A stretch of 32,971 bases of DNA from Clostridia bacterium (GCA_017463485.1 JAFTPD010000014.1:1-32971); one strand, 5' to 3'; positions 1-6,434 are shown, counted from the stretch's first letter. A program made the numbers and translations. Notes: generated by a model not told the origin, from the sequence alone.

Positions 1-141
1 CGTCTTGCAGCCATTGGATACTCCAATGCGGAAATTGCCGCAAAAACCAATATGTCGCTTTCCGGTGTCAATCAGGCAATCAAGCTTATCAAGCAAAAAA
101 GCAACCTTGACGATAGAAAAGAATTTGCCGCGATACTCTGA
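1..141 (+). CDS. C-terminal end of a helix-turn-helix regulator (partial)
   Basis: The window opens inside an open frame of 46 codons that ends with TGA at 139-141. The visible part contains GYSNAEIAAKTNMSLSGVNQ followed by a basic helix (IKLIKQK) and DRKEFAAIL, the layout of a LuxR/GerE-type or sigma-region-4-type DNA-binding helix-turn-helix at the end of a protein. It is therefore probably the C-terminus of a response regulator or a related transcription factor. The start and any receiver domain lie outside the window, so neither signal nor target can be given. The remnant of an AgrC-like sensor kinase just downstream (up to 397) would fit a two-component locus, but that link is inference. 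Confidence 0.55.
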   Translation, partial: RLAAIGYSNAEIAAKTNMSLSGVNQAIKLIKQKSNLDDRKEFAAIL

Positions 142-150
142 TAAAACAAC

Positions 151-180
151 AAGAGCCTCTGATTTTGGAGGCTCTGTTTG
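151..180 (+). terminator. Putative terminator after the HTH gene
   Basis: An 8-bp perfect stem, AGAGCCTC (152-159) with GAGGCTCT (168-175), begins 10 bases after the stop codon and is followed by GTTTG. The U tract is weak, so termination is likely but not certain. Confidence 0.5.
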
Positions 181-235
181 AGGAAACCATCTGCTCGTGC
201 TCCGAGATCTGCAATATGACAATCTGCAATAGCGT

Positions 236-397
236 ATTGCCGAGGCAAGAGAGGCGAATCACGAGGGACGCGGCATTGGACTCAGCTCCGTCAGCAATAT
301 CGTAAAACGCTATGGCAGAAGCCTCAACATCTCCCGGCAAGACGGAATATTCAAGGACGAAATGCTGACAAACACACAAATGAAACCCTCTATATAA
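236..397 (+). pseudogene. Remnant of an AgrC-like GHKL histidine kinase (C-terminal end)
   Basis: One frame reads GRGIGLSSVSNIVKRYG and then SLNISRQDGIFKDEML before TAA at 395-397. This is the last ATP-binding box (G-x-GIGL-x-S/N) and the terminal strands of GHKL-type sensor kinases of the AgrC/quorum-sensing class. Going upstream the same frame meets a stop (TAG at 230-232), and no N box, membrane segments, start codon or ribosome site are present. Only the end of the gene survives. The family call rests on the G box and the following YGG/S-x-L-x-I-S pattern. It fits a decayed peptide-sensing two-component locus with the upstream HTH fragment. Confidence 0.55.
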
Positions 398-517
398 GAA
401 TAGCGGCAAGGAATCAATTTGACTCCTTGCTTTTTCTATCGCAAATCGATTTTACCAATTGTAATGCAGTTGATTTTGTGATATAACCAAAATATATTGT
501 ATTTTGAGGTCATACAC

Positions 518-892
518 ATGAGTACAGTTGTATTTACAGGTTATCGTCTTCAAAAGATGCCTTTTCCAGAAGAAGAGAAAAACGAATTATACATACGATT
601 TATAGAACAAGAGTTGAAGGTCATCCATCGTCTTGTCGAACTTGGTTATACCGACTTCATTTCGGGTGTAGCACAGGGCGTTGATACATGGGCAGCAGAG
701 GATGTGCTTTCGCCAAAAAAGAAAAATAAATTTATTACTTTGGAGTGCGCCATCCCGTGTCCTCAACAAGACAACCAATGGTCTGCAGACGATCAGAGAA
801 GAAGAAAAAGAATTCTCAGTCACGCCACATCTGCAATACTTGAAGTCACAGTCGGCTTTGGTGTAGTTGTAACTCATTTCATTCCTCCTTAA
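518..892 (+). CDS. SLOG-family (DUF1273-like) protein, truncated at its C-terminus
   Basis: The start is ATG 518, eight bases after GAGGT; an earlier in-frame ATG at 497 has no ribosome site. The first ~105 of 124 residues look like the DUF1273/YspA branch of the SLOG (Rossmann, DprA-like) superfamily: VVFTGYR at the N-terminus, DFISGVAQGVDTWAA as the nucleotide-binding loop region, and CAIPCPQQDNQWSADDQ. SLOG proteins are thought to bind nucleotides or nucleic acid; no specific role is known here. Family members usually run to about 180 residues. Here the match stops near RILSHATS, and the last ~17 residues are translated from the reversed 5' end of another gene (835-892). The gene is probably non-functional. 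Confidence 0.65.
   Translation: MSTVVFTGYRLQKMPFPEEEKNELYIRFIEQELKVIHRLVELGYTDFISGVAQGVDTWAAEDVLSPKKKNKFITLECAIPCPQQDNQWSADDQRRRKRILSHATSAILEVTVGFGVVVTHFIPP
835..892 (-). pseudogene. Reversed 5' end of an unidentified gene fused to the SLOG gene
   Basis: On the reverse strand a strong ribosome site (AAGGAGGA) is followed by ATG at 877 and a frame beginning MSYNYTKADCDFKYC. Downstream of about 835 this frame runs antisense into the SLOG gene and loses coding character. I read it as the preserved start of another gene, joined head to tail with the broken SLOG gene. The product is not recognised, and the breakpoint is an estimate. Confidence 0.4.
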
Positions 893-902
893 AATAAAAA
901 AA

Positions 903-933
903 GCGAGTGTGATTCAAAAATTTTCACACTCGC
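903..933. terminator. Ten-bp stem-loop, terminator-like
   Basis: Perfect stem GCGAGTGTGA (903-912) with TCACACTCGC (924-933). The forward side has ATTTAGA after it; the reverse side has a run of T (the A tract at 893-902). It is the better terminator for reverse-strand transcripts. Confidence 0.55.
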
Positions 934-981
934 ATTTAGACATATTAAATTAACAAATATTTTTTTGAAGAAAACGAAAAA

Positions 982-1021
982 AGGGCAGAATTTGAGATGA
1001 ATTTCTCTCAAAATCTGCCCT
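982..1021. terminator. Sixteen-bp stem-loop between remnant region and tRNA-Gln
   Basis: AGGGCAGAATTTGAGA (982-997) pairs with TCTCAAAATCTGCCCT (1006-1021) with one mismatch. A runs on both sides give T tracts in either direction. The region from 893 to 1108 contains this and the neighbouring hairpin and no gene that I can see. Confidence 0.6.
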
Positions 1022-1108
1022 AAAAAATGGTGTGCAGTGGTTCGAATCCCTAACAACCTGCGAAATTGCCCCTTGGCATCTATTTATTTCACCCTGTTTT
1101 TTGGCGTA

Positions 1109-1143
1109 AAAAAACCCAGAAACCCTTGTGGGCTCTGGGTTTC
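1109..1143 (-). terminator. Terminator of tRNA-Gln
   Basis: Read on the reverse strand, AACCCAGA (1141-1134) pairs with TCTGGGTT (1120-1113), followed by a T run (A tract 1108-1112). It begins about 34 bases after the tRNA 3' end and is a typical intrinsic terminator for that gene. Confidence 0.75.
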
Positions 1144-1174
1144 TCCGACCTGCATCTATTAAGGTCAGAAAAGG

Positions 1175-1250
1175 TGGCTGGGGCACAGGGATTCGAACCC
1201 CGGAAGTGACGGAGTCAGAGTCCGTTGCCTTACCGCTTGGCGATGCCCCA
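1175..1250 (-). tRNA. tRNA-Gln (anticodon CTG)
   Basis: The reverse strand folds as a 76-base tRNA with encoded CCA (TGG at 1175-1177). The acceptor stem is TGGGGCA/TGCCCCA. The anticodon stem is ACGGA/TCCGT with loop CTCTGAC, so the anticodon is CTG and the codon read is CAG. The T arm is CCGGGGTTCGAATCCCTG-like. The sequence closely matches the standard bacterial tRNA-Gln pattern, including the U-starting acceptor. It has its own promoter (1267-1295) and terminator (1109-1143), so it is a single-gene unit. Confidence 0.95.
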
Positions 1251-1266
1251 ATATTCAACGCTATGC

Positions 1267-1295
1267 ATTATAGCATATTGTTTTCCGTTTGTCAA
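1267..1295 (-). promoter_or_regulatory. Consensus sigma-A promoter for tRNA-Gln
   Basis: On the reverse strand TTGACA (1295-1290), a 17-base spacer and TATAAT (1272-1267), both perfect consensus, end 16 bases before the tRNA 5' end. This strength is expected for a stable RNA gene. Confidence 0.88.
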
Positions 1296-1462
1296 GCCTT
1301 TTAATCGAAAAAAATGCAAAAAAATCTAATTTTTTTCAGCGCGCGCTCCGTAATCCGCACAAAAAATTTCGCTTTCCTCTCGCATTTTGACATTTTTCAC
1401 GCGCGGGACGTGCTATAATTTTTCAAAACTCAGGAATTACTCAAAAAAAACGGAGGTAACAG

Positions 1463-1867
1463 ATGACACACAAAGCGGATCTCGTCTGCGATACGGCAGG
1501 AGAGCAGATGCTTGTCAGGGTGCGCGGCGAAATAGACCACCACACCGCCGCAGACATCCGCAACGGCATTGACGGCGCGCTGTTCGAAAAACGCCCGCGC
1601 CGCTTGATAATGGACATGTCTGCCGTGACCTTTATGGACAGCTCGGGGCTGGGACTTATCATGGGAAGGCTGTCGGTCATACGCCAGCTCGGCGGCGAGC
1701 TTGTGGTTCAAGACCCGTCGGAGGCGATCAGTCGGATTATCACGCTCGCCGGTATGGAACGGGCAATCGACATACGATACACCGATGGCGAGCGCAGGAC
1801 ACAGCAAAAAACGGCGGCGCGGCGGCGCAGAAAAGCTTCGCGCACGGAAGGGAAGGTGGCAAAATGA
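1463..1867 (+). CDS. spoIIAA: Anti-sigma F factor antagonist SpoIIAA
   Basis: A 134-residue STAS-domain protein. In the SpoIIA switch, unphosphorylated SpoIIAA binds SpoIIAB and frees sigma F in the forespore. The phosphorylation motif is MDSSGLG; the acceptor serine should be Ser60 by analogy with B. subtilis Ser58. Upstream features of the family are RVRGEIDHHTA near residue 20 and LIMDMSAVTF before the serine. ATG 1463 follows GGAGGTAACAG. The last ~25 residues are a basic Arg/Lys-rich extension beyond the usual ~117-residue length. It overlaps spoIIAB by four bases (ATGA), implying coupled translation. Upstream there is a TATAAT at 1414-1419 with TTGACA 21 bases before it, too far for a good sigma-A site. 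A sigma-H promoter would be expected from other spore formers, but I cannot point to one. Confidence 0.93.
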   Translation: MTHKADLVCDTAGEQMLVRVRGEIDHHTAADIRNGIDGALFEKRPRRLIMDMSAVTFMDSSGLGLIMGRLSVIRQLGGELVVQDPSEAISRIITLAGMERAIDIRYTDGERRTQQKTAARRRRKASRTEGKVAK

Positions 1868-2334
1868 GTCCCAGAGCAAAAGGAATTTTCGGCGGCGAGG
1901 TGCTCAATCGCATACAGATAAAGCTCCCTGCGATATCCGTAAACGAGGGAATGGCGAGGTCGGCGGTGGCGTCATTTGTGTCCCAGCTCGACCCCGACGT
2001 GGGCGAGCTTGCCGACATCAAATGTGCAGTGTCGGAGGCTGTCACCAACTGTATCGTACACGGCTACCGCGCGTCCACGGGCTTGATATACATAACCGTC
2101 ACGCTGCTCGAAGGTCGGGCGGTGAAGATTGAGATCCGCGACCGCGGTTGCGGTATCCCCGACGTCCGCGCGGCGCGACAGCCGCTCTTTACGACCGACG
2201 CCGATGGTGAGCGGAGCGGCATGGGCTTTACCGTTATGGAGAGCTTTACCGACGGGGTGCGGGTGCGCTCCAAGGTGGGCGTTGGCACTACCGTTGTGCT
2301 ACTGAAGCGGCTTGCCACACGTGCGCCGCTGTGA
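1864..2334 (+). CDS. spoIIAB: Anti-sigma F factor / serine kinase SpoIIAB
   Basis: A 156-residue GHKL-fold protein kinase that holds sigma F inactive with ATP and phosphorylates SpoIIAA. The N box EAVTNCIVHGY lies near residues 58-68. The G1 box is DRGCGIPD and the G2 box is ERSGMGFTVME. ISVNEGMARSAVASFVSQLD matches the conserved N-terminal helix. ATG 1864 overlaps the spoIIAA stop. It adds about 12 residues compared with typical family members, so a GTG at 1900 is a possible alternative, though its ribosome site is poorly spaced. The gene sits in the canonical order spoIIAA-spoIIAB-sigF. Confidence 0.93.
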   Translation: MSPRAKGIFGGEVLNRIQIKLPAISVNEGMARSAVASFVSQLDPDVGELADIKCAVSEAVTNCIVHGYRASTGLIYITVTLLEGRAVKIEIRDRGCGIPDVRAARQPLFTTDADGERSGMGFTVMESFTDGVRVRSKVGVGTTVVLLKRLATRAPL

Positions 2335-2349
2335 GATTATCCATACATA

Positions 2350-2367
2350 TCAACGCAAAAGCGTTGA
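2350..2367 (+). other. Short stem-loop between spoIIAB and sigF
   Basis: TCAACGC (2350-2356), loop AAAA, GCGTTGA (2361-2367) forms a perfect 7-bp stem in the 57-base gap before sigF. There is no T run, so termination is unlikely. It may shape translation of sigF or stabilise the mRNA; this is inference. Confidence 0.4.
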
Positions 2368-2391
2368 GGATATAATTGCGGAGGTCGGTGT

Positions 2392-3162
2392 ATGGCGGAG
2401 TGCTTGAATTGCGAAACAGAGGACGAAAAAATCGAGGAGAGGTTTTCTCACAACATTGAGCTTGTAGTAGCGGCGCAGGGCGGCGACGACGCGGCGATGG
2501 AGCGTCTTGTGATAGAAAACACGGGACTTGTACGCAGTATTGCTCTTAAATTCCGCGACAGAGGAACGGAGTTTGAGGACCTTATGCAGATAGGCATGAT
2601 AGGTATGGTAAAGGCGATACGTAGCTTTGACGTGTCCCGCGGAACGGCGTTTTCAACCTATGCCGTACCGCTTATTATAGGCGAGATAAGACGGCATCTG
2701 CGCGACGACGGACTGATAAGGGTCGGGCGAGCCTACCGCAAAACGGGCGTTATGCTCATGCGGGAGCGTGCGCGTATTGCCGCGGAGGAGGGCAGGGAAG
2801 CGGGTATCGGCGAGCTCGCCGAGAATTGCGGAATATCCCGCGAGGAAGCGGCGGTCGCGTTGGATTCAATGACGCCGATATCCTCGCTTTCCGATAATGC
2901 CTACGGTGAGGATTCGCCTGAGCTTGGCGCTATAATTCCCGACACGTCGGACGCAGAGGAAATGGCGCGACGGATAGACCGTATTGCCCTGTCGCAGATA
3001 ATAGCCACTCTGCCGCCCGTGTGGAAAAAGATAGTCCTGCTGCGCTATTATCGCAATATGACGCAACAGCAGGTGGCGAGCGAGCTTGGGCTCACGCAGG
3101 TGAAAATATCCCGCGAGGAGAAGAAAATAATGGCGTTTATGCGCACACAGCTCGGAGGATAG
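2392..3162 (+). CDS. sigF: RNA polymerase sporulation sigma factor SigF
   Basis: A 256-residue sigma-70 family protein that directs early forespore transcription. Region 2 is clear: NTGLVRSIALKF, then FEDLMQIGMIGMVKAIRSFD and the -10-binding helix FSTYAVPLIIGEIRRHLRDD. Region 3 follows (ELAENCGISREEAAVALD). Region 4 ends with TQQQVASELGLTQVKISREE, the -35-binding helix-turn-helix. RHLRDDGLIRVGR is the F/G-type signature; the assignment to F rather than G comes from its place directly after spoIIAA-spoIIAB. ATG 2392 follows GCGGAGG. It would be sequestered by SpoIIAB until septation. A terminator-like hairpin follows at 3227-3254. Confidence 0.93.
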   Translation: MAECLNCETEDEKIEERFSHNIELVVAAQGGDDAAMERLVIENTGLVRSIALKFRDRGTEFEDLMQIGMIGMVKAIRSFDVSRGTAFSTYAVPLIIGEIRRHLRDDGLIRVGRAYRKTGVMLMRERARIAAEEGREAGIGELAENCGISREEAAVALDSMTPISSLSDNAYGEDSPELGAIIPDTSDAEEMARRIDRIALSQIIATLPPVWKKIVLLRYYRNMTQQQVASELGLTQVKISREEKKIMAFMRTQLGG

Positions 3163-3164
3163 TG

Positions 3165-3226
3165 TCCGCTACGCGGAGTGAAATCCGCCTGCGGCGGGTG
3201 AAATTCGTCCTTCGGACGAGTGAAAT
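3165..3226 (+). repeat. Tandem small-hairpin array ending in GTGAAAT
   Basis: Three units of 20, 20 and 22 bases follow the sigF stop directly. Each is a small hairpin plus GTGAAAT: CCGCT-ac-GCGGA, CCGCC-tgc-GGCGG and TCGTCC-tt-GGACGA, with GTGAAAT at 3178, 3198 and 3220. The stems differ but stay paired, while the tail is constant. A sister array with GTGATAT is found at 26734-26896. Confidence 0.75.
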
Positions 3227-3254
3227 GTGCCGTGCGGAAAATTCCGCACGGCAC
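3227..3254 (+). terminator. Hairpin terminator of the sigF operon
   Basis: GTGCCGTGCGGAA (3227-3239) pairs perfectly with TTCCGCACGGCAC (3242-3254), followed by GTTATTGTTGCTTTT. The stem is very strong and the U tract imperfect. The terminator after the cyclophilin gene (26596-26628) shares the GCCGTGC/GCACGGC core. Confidence 0.6.
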
Positions 3255-3263
3255 GTTATTGTT

Positions 3264-3452
3264 GCTTTTCGCTAAGGCGAAAAGCTTTATTTATCAATTA
3301 AATAACCGAGTGGGCAAGGGACCCACGGAGGCTATAGAGATGATTTTGGCTGTCACCATCTAAACAAATCTAAATAAAAAATTATTTACAGTAAAGTTCT
3401 TTGATCCAAACTTTCTTTCAAGAAAGTTTGGTGGGGTGCAGGGGCAAGCCCC
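3264..3452 (+). repeat. Convergent-junction repeat, copy A
   Basis: This intergenic stretch between sigF and the convergent gene at 3465 has the same order of blocks as 24240-24545 and 26665-27068. It opens with a GCTTTTCGC...GCGAAAAGC hairpin (3264-3285), then GGGCAAGGGACCCACGG and TATAGAGATG. Next comes an A+T-rich block ending AAGTTCTTTGATC, then a 12-bp hairpin (CCAAACTTTCTT 3406-3417 with AAGAAAGTTTGG 3420-3431) and a final GGGGCaaGCCCC hairpin (3441-3452). The last hairpin lies 12 bases before the 3' end of the reverse-strand gene and may also act as its terminator. Confidence 0.8.
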
Positions 3453-3464
3453 GTATACAATAAA

Positions 3465-3767
3465 TCACTTCGCCTGTTTTTCGAGTTGAGCGAGCTGTTC
3501 GGTGAGGAAGTCGATATTTTCGACTGCCTGCGCGATCTTTGCGGCGGTATCGGTGTCGGGGGTATCGCTTTTCAGCTTTTTATAGGTAAGCTTACCGAGG
3601 CGGGCGTACTCCTCATCTCTTTTTGCCTTAACGGAGGCGATCTTGATCTTCAGCGCGGCGATATCGGTAAGCTTTTCCGCCTCCTTTGCCGCCTTATCTA
3701 TAATCTTTTTTGCTCCGCCAAGCAATGCGTCGGCGGCGTCCTTTCCGTTGATATTTACGTTGCTCAT
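3465..3767 (-). CDS. Small coiled-coil protein of unknown function
   Basis: A 100-residue protein rich in Ala, Lys and Glu, with long helical stretches (KKIIDKAAKEAEKLTDIAALKIKIASVKAKRDE to residue ~53 and IDFLTEQLAQLEKQAK at the end) that look like coiled coils. No signal peptide, cysteine cluster or membrane segment is visible, so it is probably cytosolic. Start ATG 3767 follows AAGGAGGATGAACTT, and a consensus promoter lies at 3806-3835. I do not recognise the family. The good promoter and ribosome site show that it is a real, expressed gene, transcribed divergently from yajC. Confidence 0.8.
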   Translation of the reverse strand: MSNVNINGKDAADALLGGAKKIIDKAAKEAEKLTDIAALKIKIASVKAKRDEEYARLGKLTYKKLKSDTPDTDTAAKIAQAVENIDFLTEQLAQLEKQAK

Positions 3768-3805
3768 AAGTTCATCCTCCTTGAATTTTGATGCTTTATA
3801 AGACG

Positions 3806-3835
3806 ATTATAACCTCCGCGCGGACAGTTTGTCAA
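3806..3835 (-). promoter_or_regulatory. Sigma-A promoter of the coiled-coil gene
   Basis: Reverse strand TTGACA (3835-3830), 18-base spacer, TATAAT (3811-3806), about 39 bases before the start codon. Confidence 0.8.
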
Positions 3836-3885
3836 GAGATTTTGAAAAAAATCTGCCCCTTGCAAGAATATTTACAAATAAAACA

Positions 3886-3914
3886 TTGAATTTTTCAAAA
3901 AGGTCGGTTATACT
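3886..3914 (+). promoter_or_regulatory. Probable sigma-A promoter of yajC
   Basis: TTGAAT (3886-3891), 17-base spacer, TATACT (3909-3914), 31 bases before the yajC start. Confidence 0.65.
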
Positions 3915-3945
3915 GTTTTTATCAAGAAAAAACGGAGGAATTATC

Positions 3946-4272
3946 ATGTACAATGCAGCTATGCTCATGGCAGAGGCTTCGGGCGATGCGCTCAGCTCCT
4001 TTTTGCCCATAGTAATGCTCGTGCTTGTGCTGGTCGTAATGTATTTCGTTATGATCCGCCCTCAGAAAAAGCAGGAGAAGGAAACCAACGAAATGCGCAA
4101 CAACCTTGAGGTTGGCGACGAGATCACGACAATCGGCGGAATTATCGGTAAAGTGGTCAGCATCAAGGAGGAAACTCTGGTGCTTGAGACCAGCCACGAC
4201 CGCACCCACATTCGCATCCTTAAATCCGCGGTAAGTCGCGTTGACGTTAAGGCTGAGGACGCACAGGACTGA
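3946..4272 (+). CDS. yajC: Preprotein translocase accessory subunit YajC
   Basis: A 108-residue protein that joins SecDF in the Sec translocon of the cytoplasmic membrane. One membrane helix (about residues 17-37) is followed directly by MIRPQKKQEKE, the hallmark of YajC. The cytosolic part continues with NNLEVGDEITTIGGIIGKVVSI. Length is typical. ATG 3946 follows ACGGAGGAATTATC; the frame is open further upstream but has no ribosome site there. Unlike many genomes, secD, secF and tgt are not adjacent. A bidirectional terminator separates it from the convergent gene. Confidence 0.92.
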   Translation: MYNAAMLMAEASGDALSSFLPIVMLVLVLVVMYFVMIRPQKKQEKETNEMRNNLEVGDEITTIGGIIGKVVSIKEETLVLETSHDRTHIRILKSAVSRVDVKAEDAQD

Positions 4273-4280
4273 TTTGCAAA

Positions 4281-4323
4281 ATATAAATGCCCGCGACAGC
4301 GTCGCGGGCATTTATATTTTTTA
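4281..4323. terminator. Bidirectional terminator between yajC and the TIM-barrel-like gene
   Basis: ATATAAATGCCCGCGAC (4281-4297) pairs perfectly with GTCGCGGGCATTTATAT (4301-4317), with T runs on the forward side and A-rich sequence on the other. It serves both convergent genes; the reverse gene's stop codon (4321-4323) lies at its edge. Confidence 0.88.
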
Positions 4324-6276
4324 TTCAACGATAAGTATCACGGGATCGAACACGCCCGCCGCGAGGGACAGAGTGTACTTGTTGCTGTCGCCGTCACGCG
4401 AGAACTTGACGTCCGCATACGTGCCGTCGGGGCAGAGTCGCTTGATGCCGTTTACGTCGCGGTTGACGCACAGCGGTATCTCGTCCAGCACGTCAAGACT
4501 CATGTCAAGCAGAGCGCAAAGCAGTCGTCCGTCAGGCATTTTTGCCGCCTTGAAAAGTACCTCTGCGTCGTCGGGATAGTAAGCGGGCAGACAGCCGAGA
4601 TCGGTGAGAATATGGGCGAGCTGGCGCTTTCTCGCCTCGCAAAGGAATCCAAACGCATCAACGATATTGTAGTTGAATTTGGTGTCGCCCGAGAATACGA
4701 CGGCGCATCCGCCGAGGGAGTTTTTGTATGAGGTAACACCGGGGAAAAGCATTTCGCGCTCAACGCCGTCCTTCAGAAAATATACCTCGGAGCAGACCTT
4801 TACATCCTCGGAGAGCGGAACCAGCTCGCGCGCGCCGTACATTGCCTTGCTGATGCTTCCGTCGGGGAATTGCTCGCCGCTCGTATTTTTAGAGCCCGGC
4901 TCGCGTACTTTTACGTCAACACCGATATATTCGCCGAGTCCGCGCTTGATAAACCGTTCTGCCGCCACAGCGTCCAGCACTACGTTTCCTGCAAGGAATC
5001 CCTTTAATTCCTCGGTGGTGAACGCGAGGTCGCGCATGCTGTCAAAGAAGCACGCGCCCTCTCCGTCAACAGAGAAGTGGAGGGGAAGTCCCAGCCTGTC
5101 GAGAACGTTACCGCACCAGCCGTTTGCCACGGCAGGGTTCATATCTCCCTTTGCGACAACGGGAATGGAGTGAGCGGGAACGGGAATTTTACAGCCCTGC
5201 CATACAAGGTCGTCGGTAATAGAGGAAAGCTCGTTATAAAAGCCGTTGTATTTTGCAAGCTTCTTGCGGTATTCCTTGCCGCTGTTCGGCTCGTGGTCAA
5301 AAAGCCTTGTTATCCAATGCTTTGCGCCCTTTGCACCCTCAAGAATACTGAAGGTGAAATGAGAGTGGAGCTTTGCGGCGGGGGTGGAATATCTGTTCTG
5401 CGGGCAGGTGTCTGTTTCTGCCAGAATCACGTTGGGCTTTCCTCCGAGCGCCGCCTTTTGAGTCGCCGCGTGATGCATGATGTTTACGAAATCACGAGGA
5501 TCCTTTGCGCAGTAATTTGCGTTGTTGACTCGCAGAGTTATAGGGTTGCCCTCGCCCGCCATAATGGAGGCGATTTCAAACGCGCCCTCTGCGCTGTCGC
5601 CGCAAAGGCAGAATGAGCCGGGAATCGCGGGGTTGACCGAATCAATGCCCGCGCGGATCTCCTTTGCGCATCCGACAAGGGAATCTATCTGCGTTTGAAT
5701 GAAAGCTTCGCGATATTTCTTTTTGAGCTCCGTACCATGCATTTCCTCGCCCCAGAAAGCGGAATGAAGCTCGCGATCGGTAAGGCTTGCACCCGCCAGA
5801 CGGTTGAACCTTGCCATGTGGAGAGGGCAAACGCAACCCAGCTCGGAGCGCGCCATGAGTCTGAAATCGTCGTCCAGCATGATGTGGTCGGGATTTGCAG
5901 ACGCGATAGTCGCGGCGGATCTTTTGATATATTCTCTGAAATTCTCGTCGTAGGGGCAGCATACCTCCACGGGCTTGCCCGTGGTAAGTCCCACGTATTT
6001 TTGGAAGGCTGAGGGCTGATTGAGTTTCCAGCCGTGACCTATGGACGCTTGAATAAGCACGCCGGAGGGAACGCCTGCCGCGTCCAGCTTTTCCTTGAAT
6101 TTTTTATACGATTCCGTCAGAAGTGCCGCCTTGTCAATGGCGGGCACGCCCTCGGGAGTGAGTGTCATTTTGAATAGGGGCATGGTGGCAACGCCGCTCT
6201 TTACCTGCTCGACGATATCTGCGCATATTTCGTCGATATGATTTTCGCTGAGCAGCATTATTGAGTAGTTAAGCAT
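4321..6276 (-). CDS. Large TIM-barrel-like protein, possible glycoside hydrolase
   Basis: A 651-residue protein without signal peptide or membrane segments, so probably cytosolic. The first ~400 residues look like an alpha/beta barrel: LIQASIGHGW, PDHIMLDDDFRL, and AETDTCPQNRYST followed by HFTFSILEGAKGAKHWITRL. The middle resembles the trimeric beta-galactosidase-like domain of GH42-type enzymes (VLDAVAAERFIKRGLGEYIGVDV), and the end forms a beta-rich tail. A relationship to GH42 or to GH164-type beta-mannosidases is my best guess from this layout, not an established match; catalytic acids cannot be assigned with confidence. ATG 6276 follows AAAGGACGGTCGTAAT. Promoter at 6310-6338. Operator-like repeats lie in the divergent region upstream. 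Confidence 0.55.
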   Translation of the reverse strand: MLNYSIMLLSENHIDEICADIVEQVKSGVATMPLFKMTLTPEGVPAIDKAALLTESYKKFKEKLDAAGVPSGVLIQASIGHGWKLNQPSAFQKYVGLTTGKPVEVCCPYDENFREYIKRSAATIASANPDHIMLDDDFRLMARSELGCVCPLHMARFNRLAGASLTDRELHSAFWGEEMHGTELKKKYREAFIQTQIDSLVGCAKEIRAGIDSVNPAIPGSFCLCGDSAEGAFEIASIMAGEGNPITLRVNNANYCAKDPRDFVNIMHHAATQKAALGGKPNVILAETDTCPQNRYSTPAAKLHSHFTFSILEGAKGAKHWITRLFDHEPNSGKEYRKKLAKYNGFYNELSSITDDLVWQGCKIPVPAHSIPVVAKGDMNPAVANGWCGNVLDRLGLPLHFSVDGEGACFFDSMRDLAFTTEELKGFLAGNVVLDAVAAERFIKRGLGEYIGVDVKVREPGSKNTSGEQFPDGSISKAMYGARELVPLSEDVKVCSEVYFLKDGVEREMLFPGVTSYKNSLGGCAVVFSGDTKFNYNIVDAFGFLCEARKRQLAHILTDLGCLPAYYPDDAEVLFKAAKMPDGRLLCALLDMSLDVLDEIPLCVNRDVNGIKRLCPDGTYADVKFSRDGDSNKYTLSLAAGVFDPVILIVE

Positions 6277-6309
6277 ATTACGACCGTCCTTTCGGTTTAT
6301 TCTAACAGC

Positions 6310-6338
6310 AGTATAGCATTTTTGCAATGTTTTGTAAA
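6310..6338 (-). promoter_or_regulatory. Sigma-A promoter of the TIM-barrel-like gene
   Basis: Reverse strand TTTACA (6338-6333), 17-base spacer, TATACT (6315-6310), 33 bases before ATG. Confidence 0.7.
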
Positions 6339-6356
6339 GTGGATTCGGACTTTTTA

Positions 6357-6402
6357 GGAAAATTTTGCGAATATTCGGGAAAATTTTGCGAATACGCGAA
6401 TA
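6357..6402 (+). repeat. Operator-like direct repeats in a divergent intergenic region
   Basis: GGAAAATTTTGCGAATA occurs at 6357-6373 and again at 6378-6394, exactly 21 bp apart (two helical turns). A third, shorter GCGAATA follows at 6396-6402. The block sits just upstream of the -35 element of the reverse gene (6333-6338) and before the forward gene at 6435, where a regulator could control both. Confidence 0.7.
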
Positions 6403-6434
6403 TAATTAACCGAATAAGTTTTTTGGAGGAAGAT

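Noticed and set aside
1032-1048. T-arm-like GGTTCGAATCCC in opposite orientation to tRNA-Gln, as a possible second tRNA or attachment site
   Set aside because: The core TTCGAA is its own complement, so a match in inverted orientation is cheap. No acceptor or anticodon arms can be built around it, and no integrase lies next to it.
1387-1419. Sigma-A promoter for the spoIIA operon (TTGACA ... TATAAT)
   Set aside because: The spacer is 21 bases, too long for sigma-A. A sigma-H site is expected for this operon but I could not find a convincing one.
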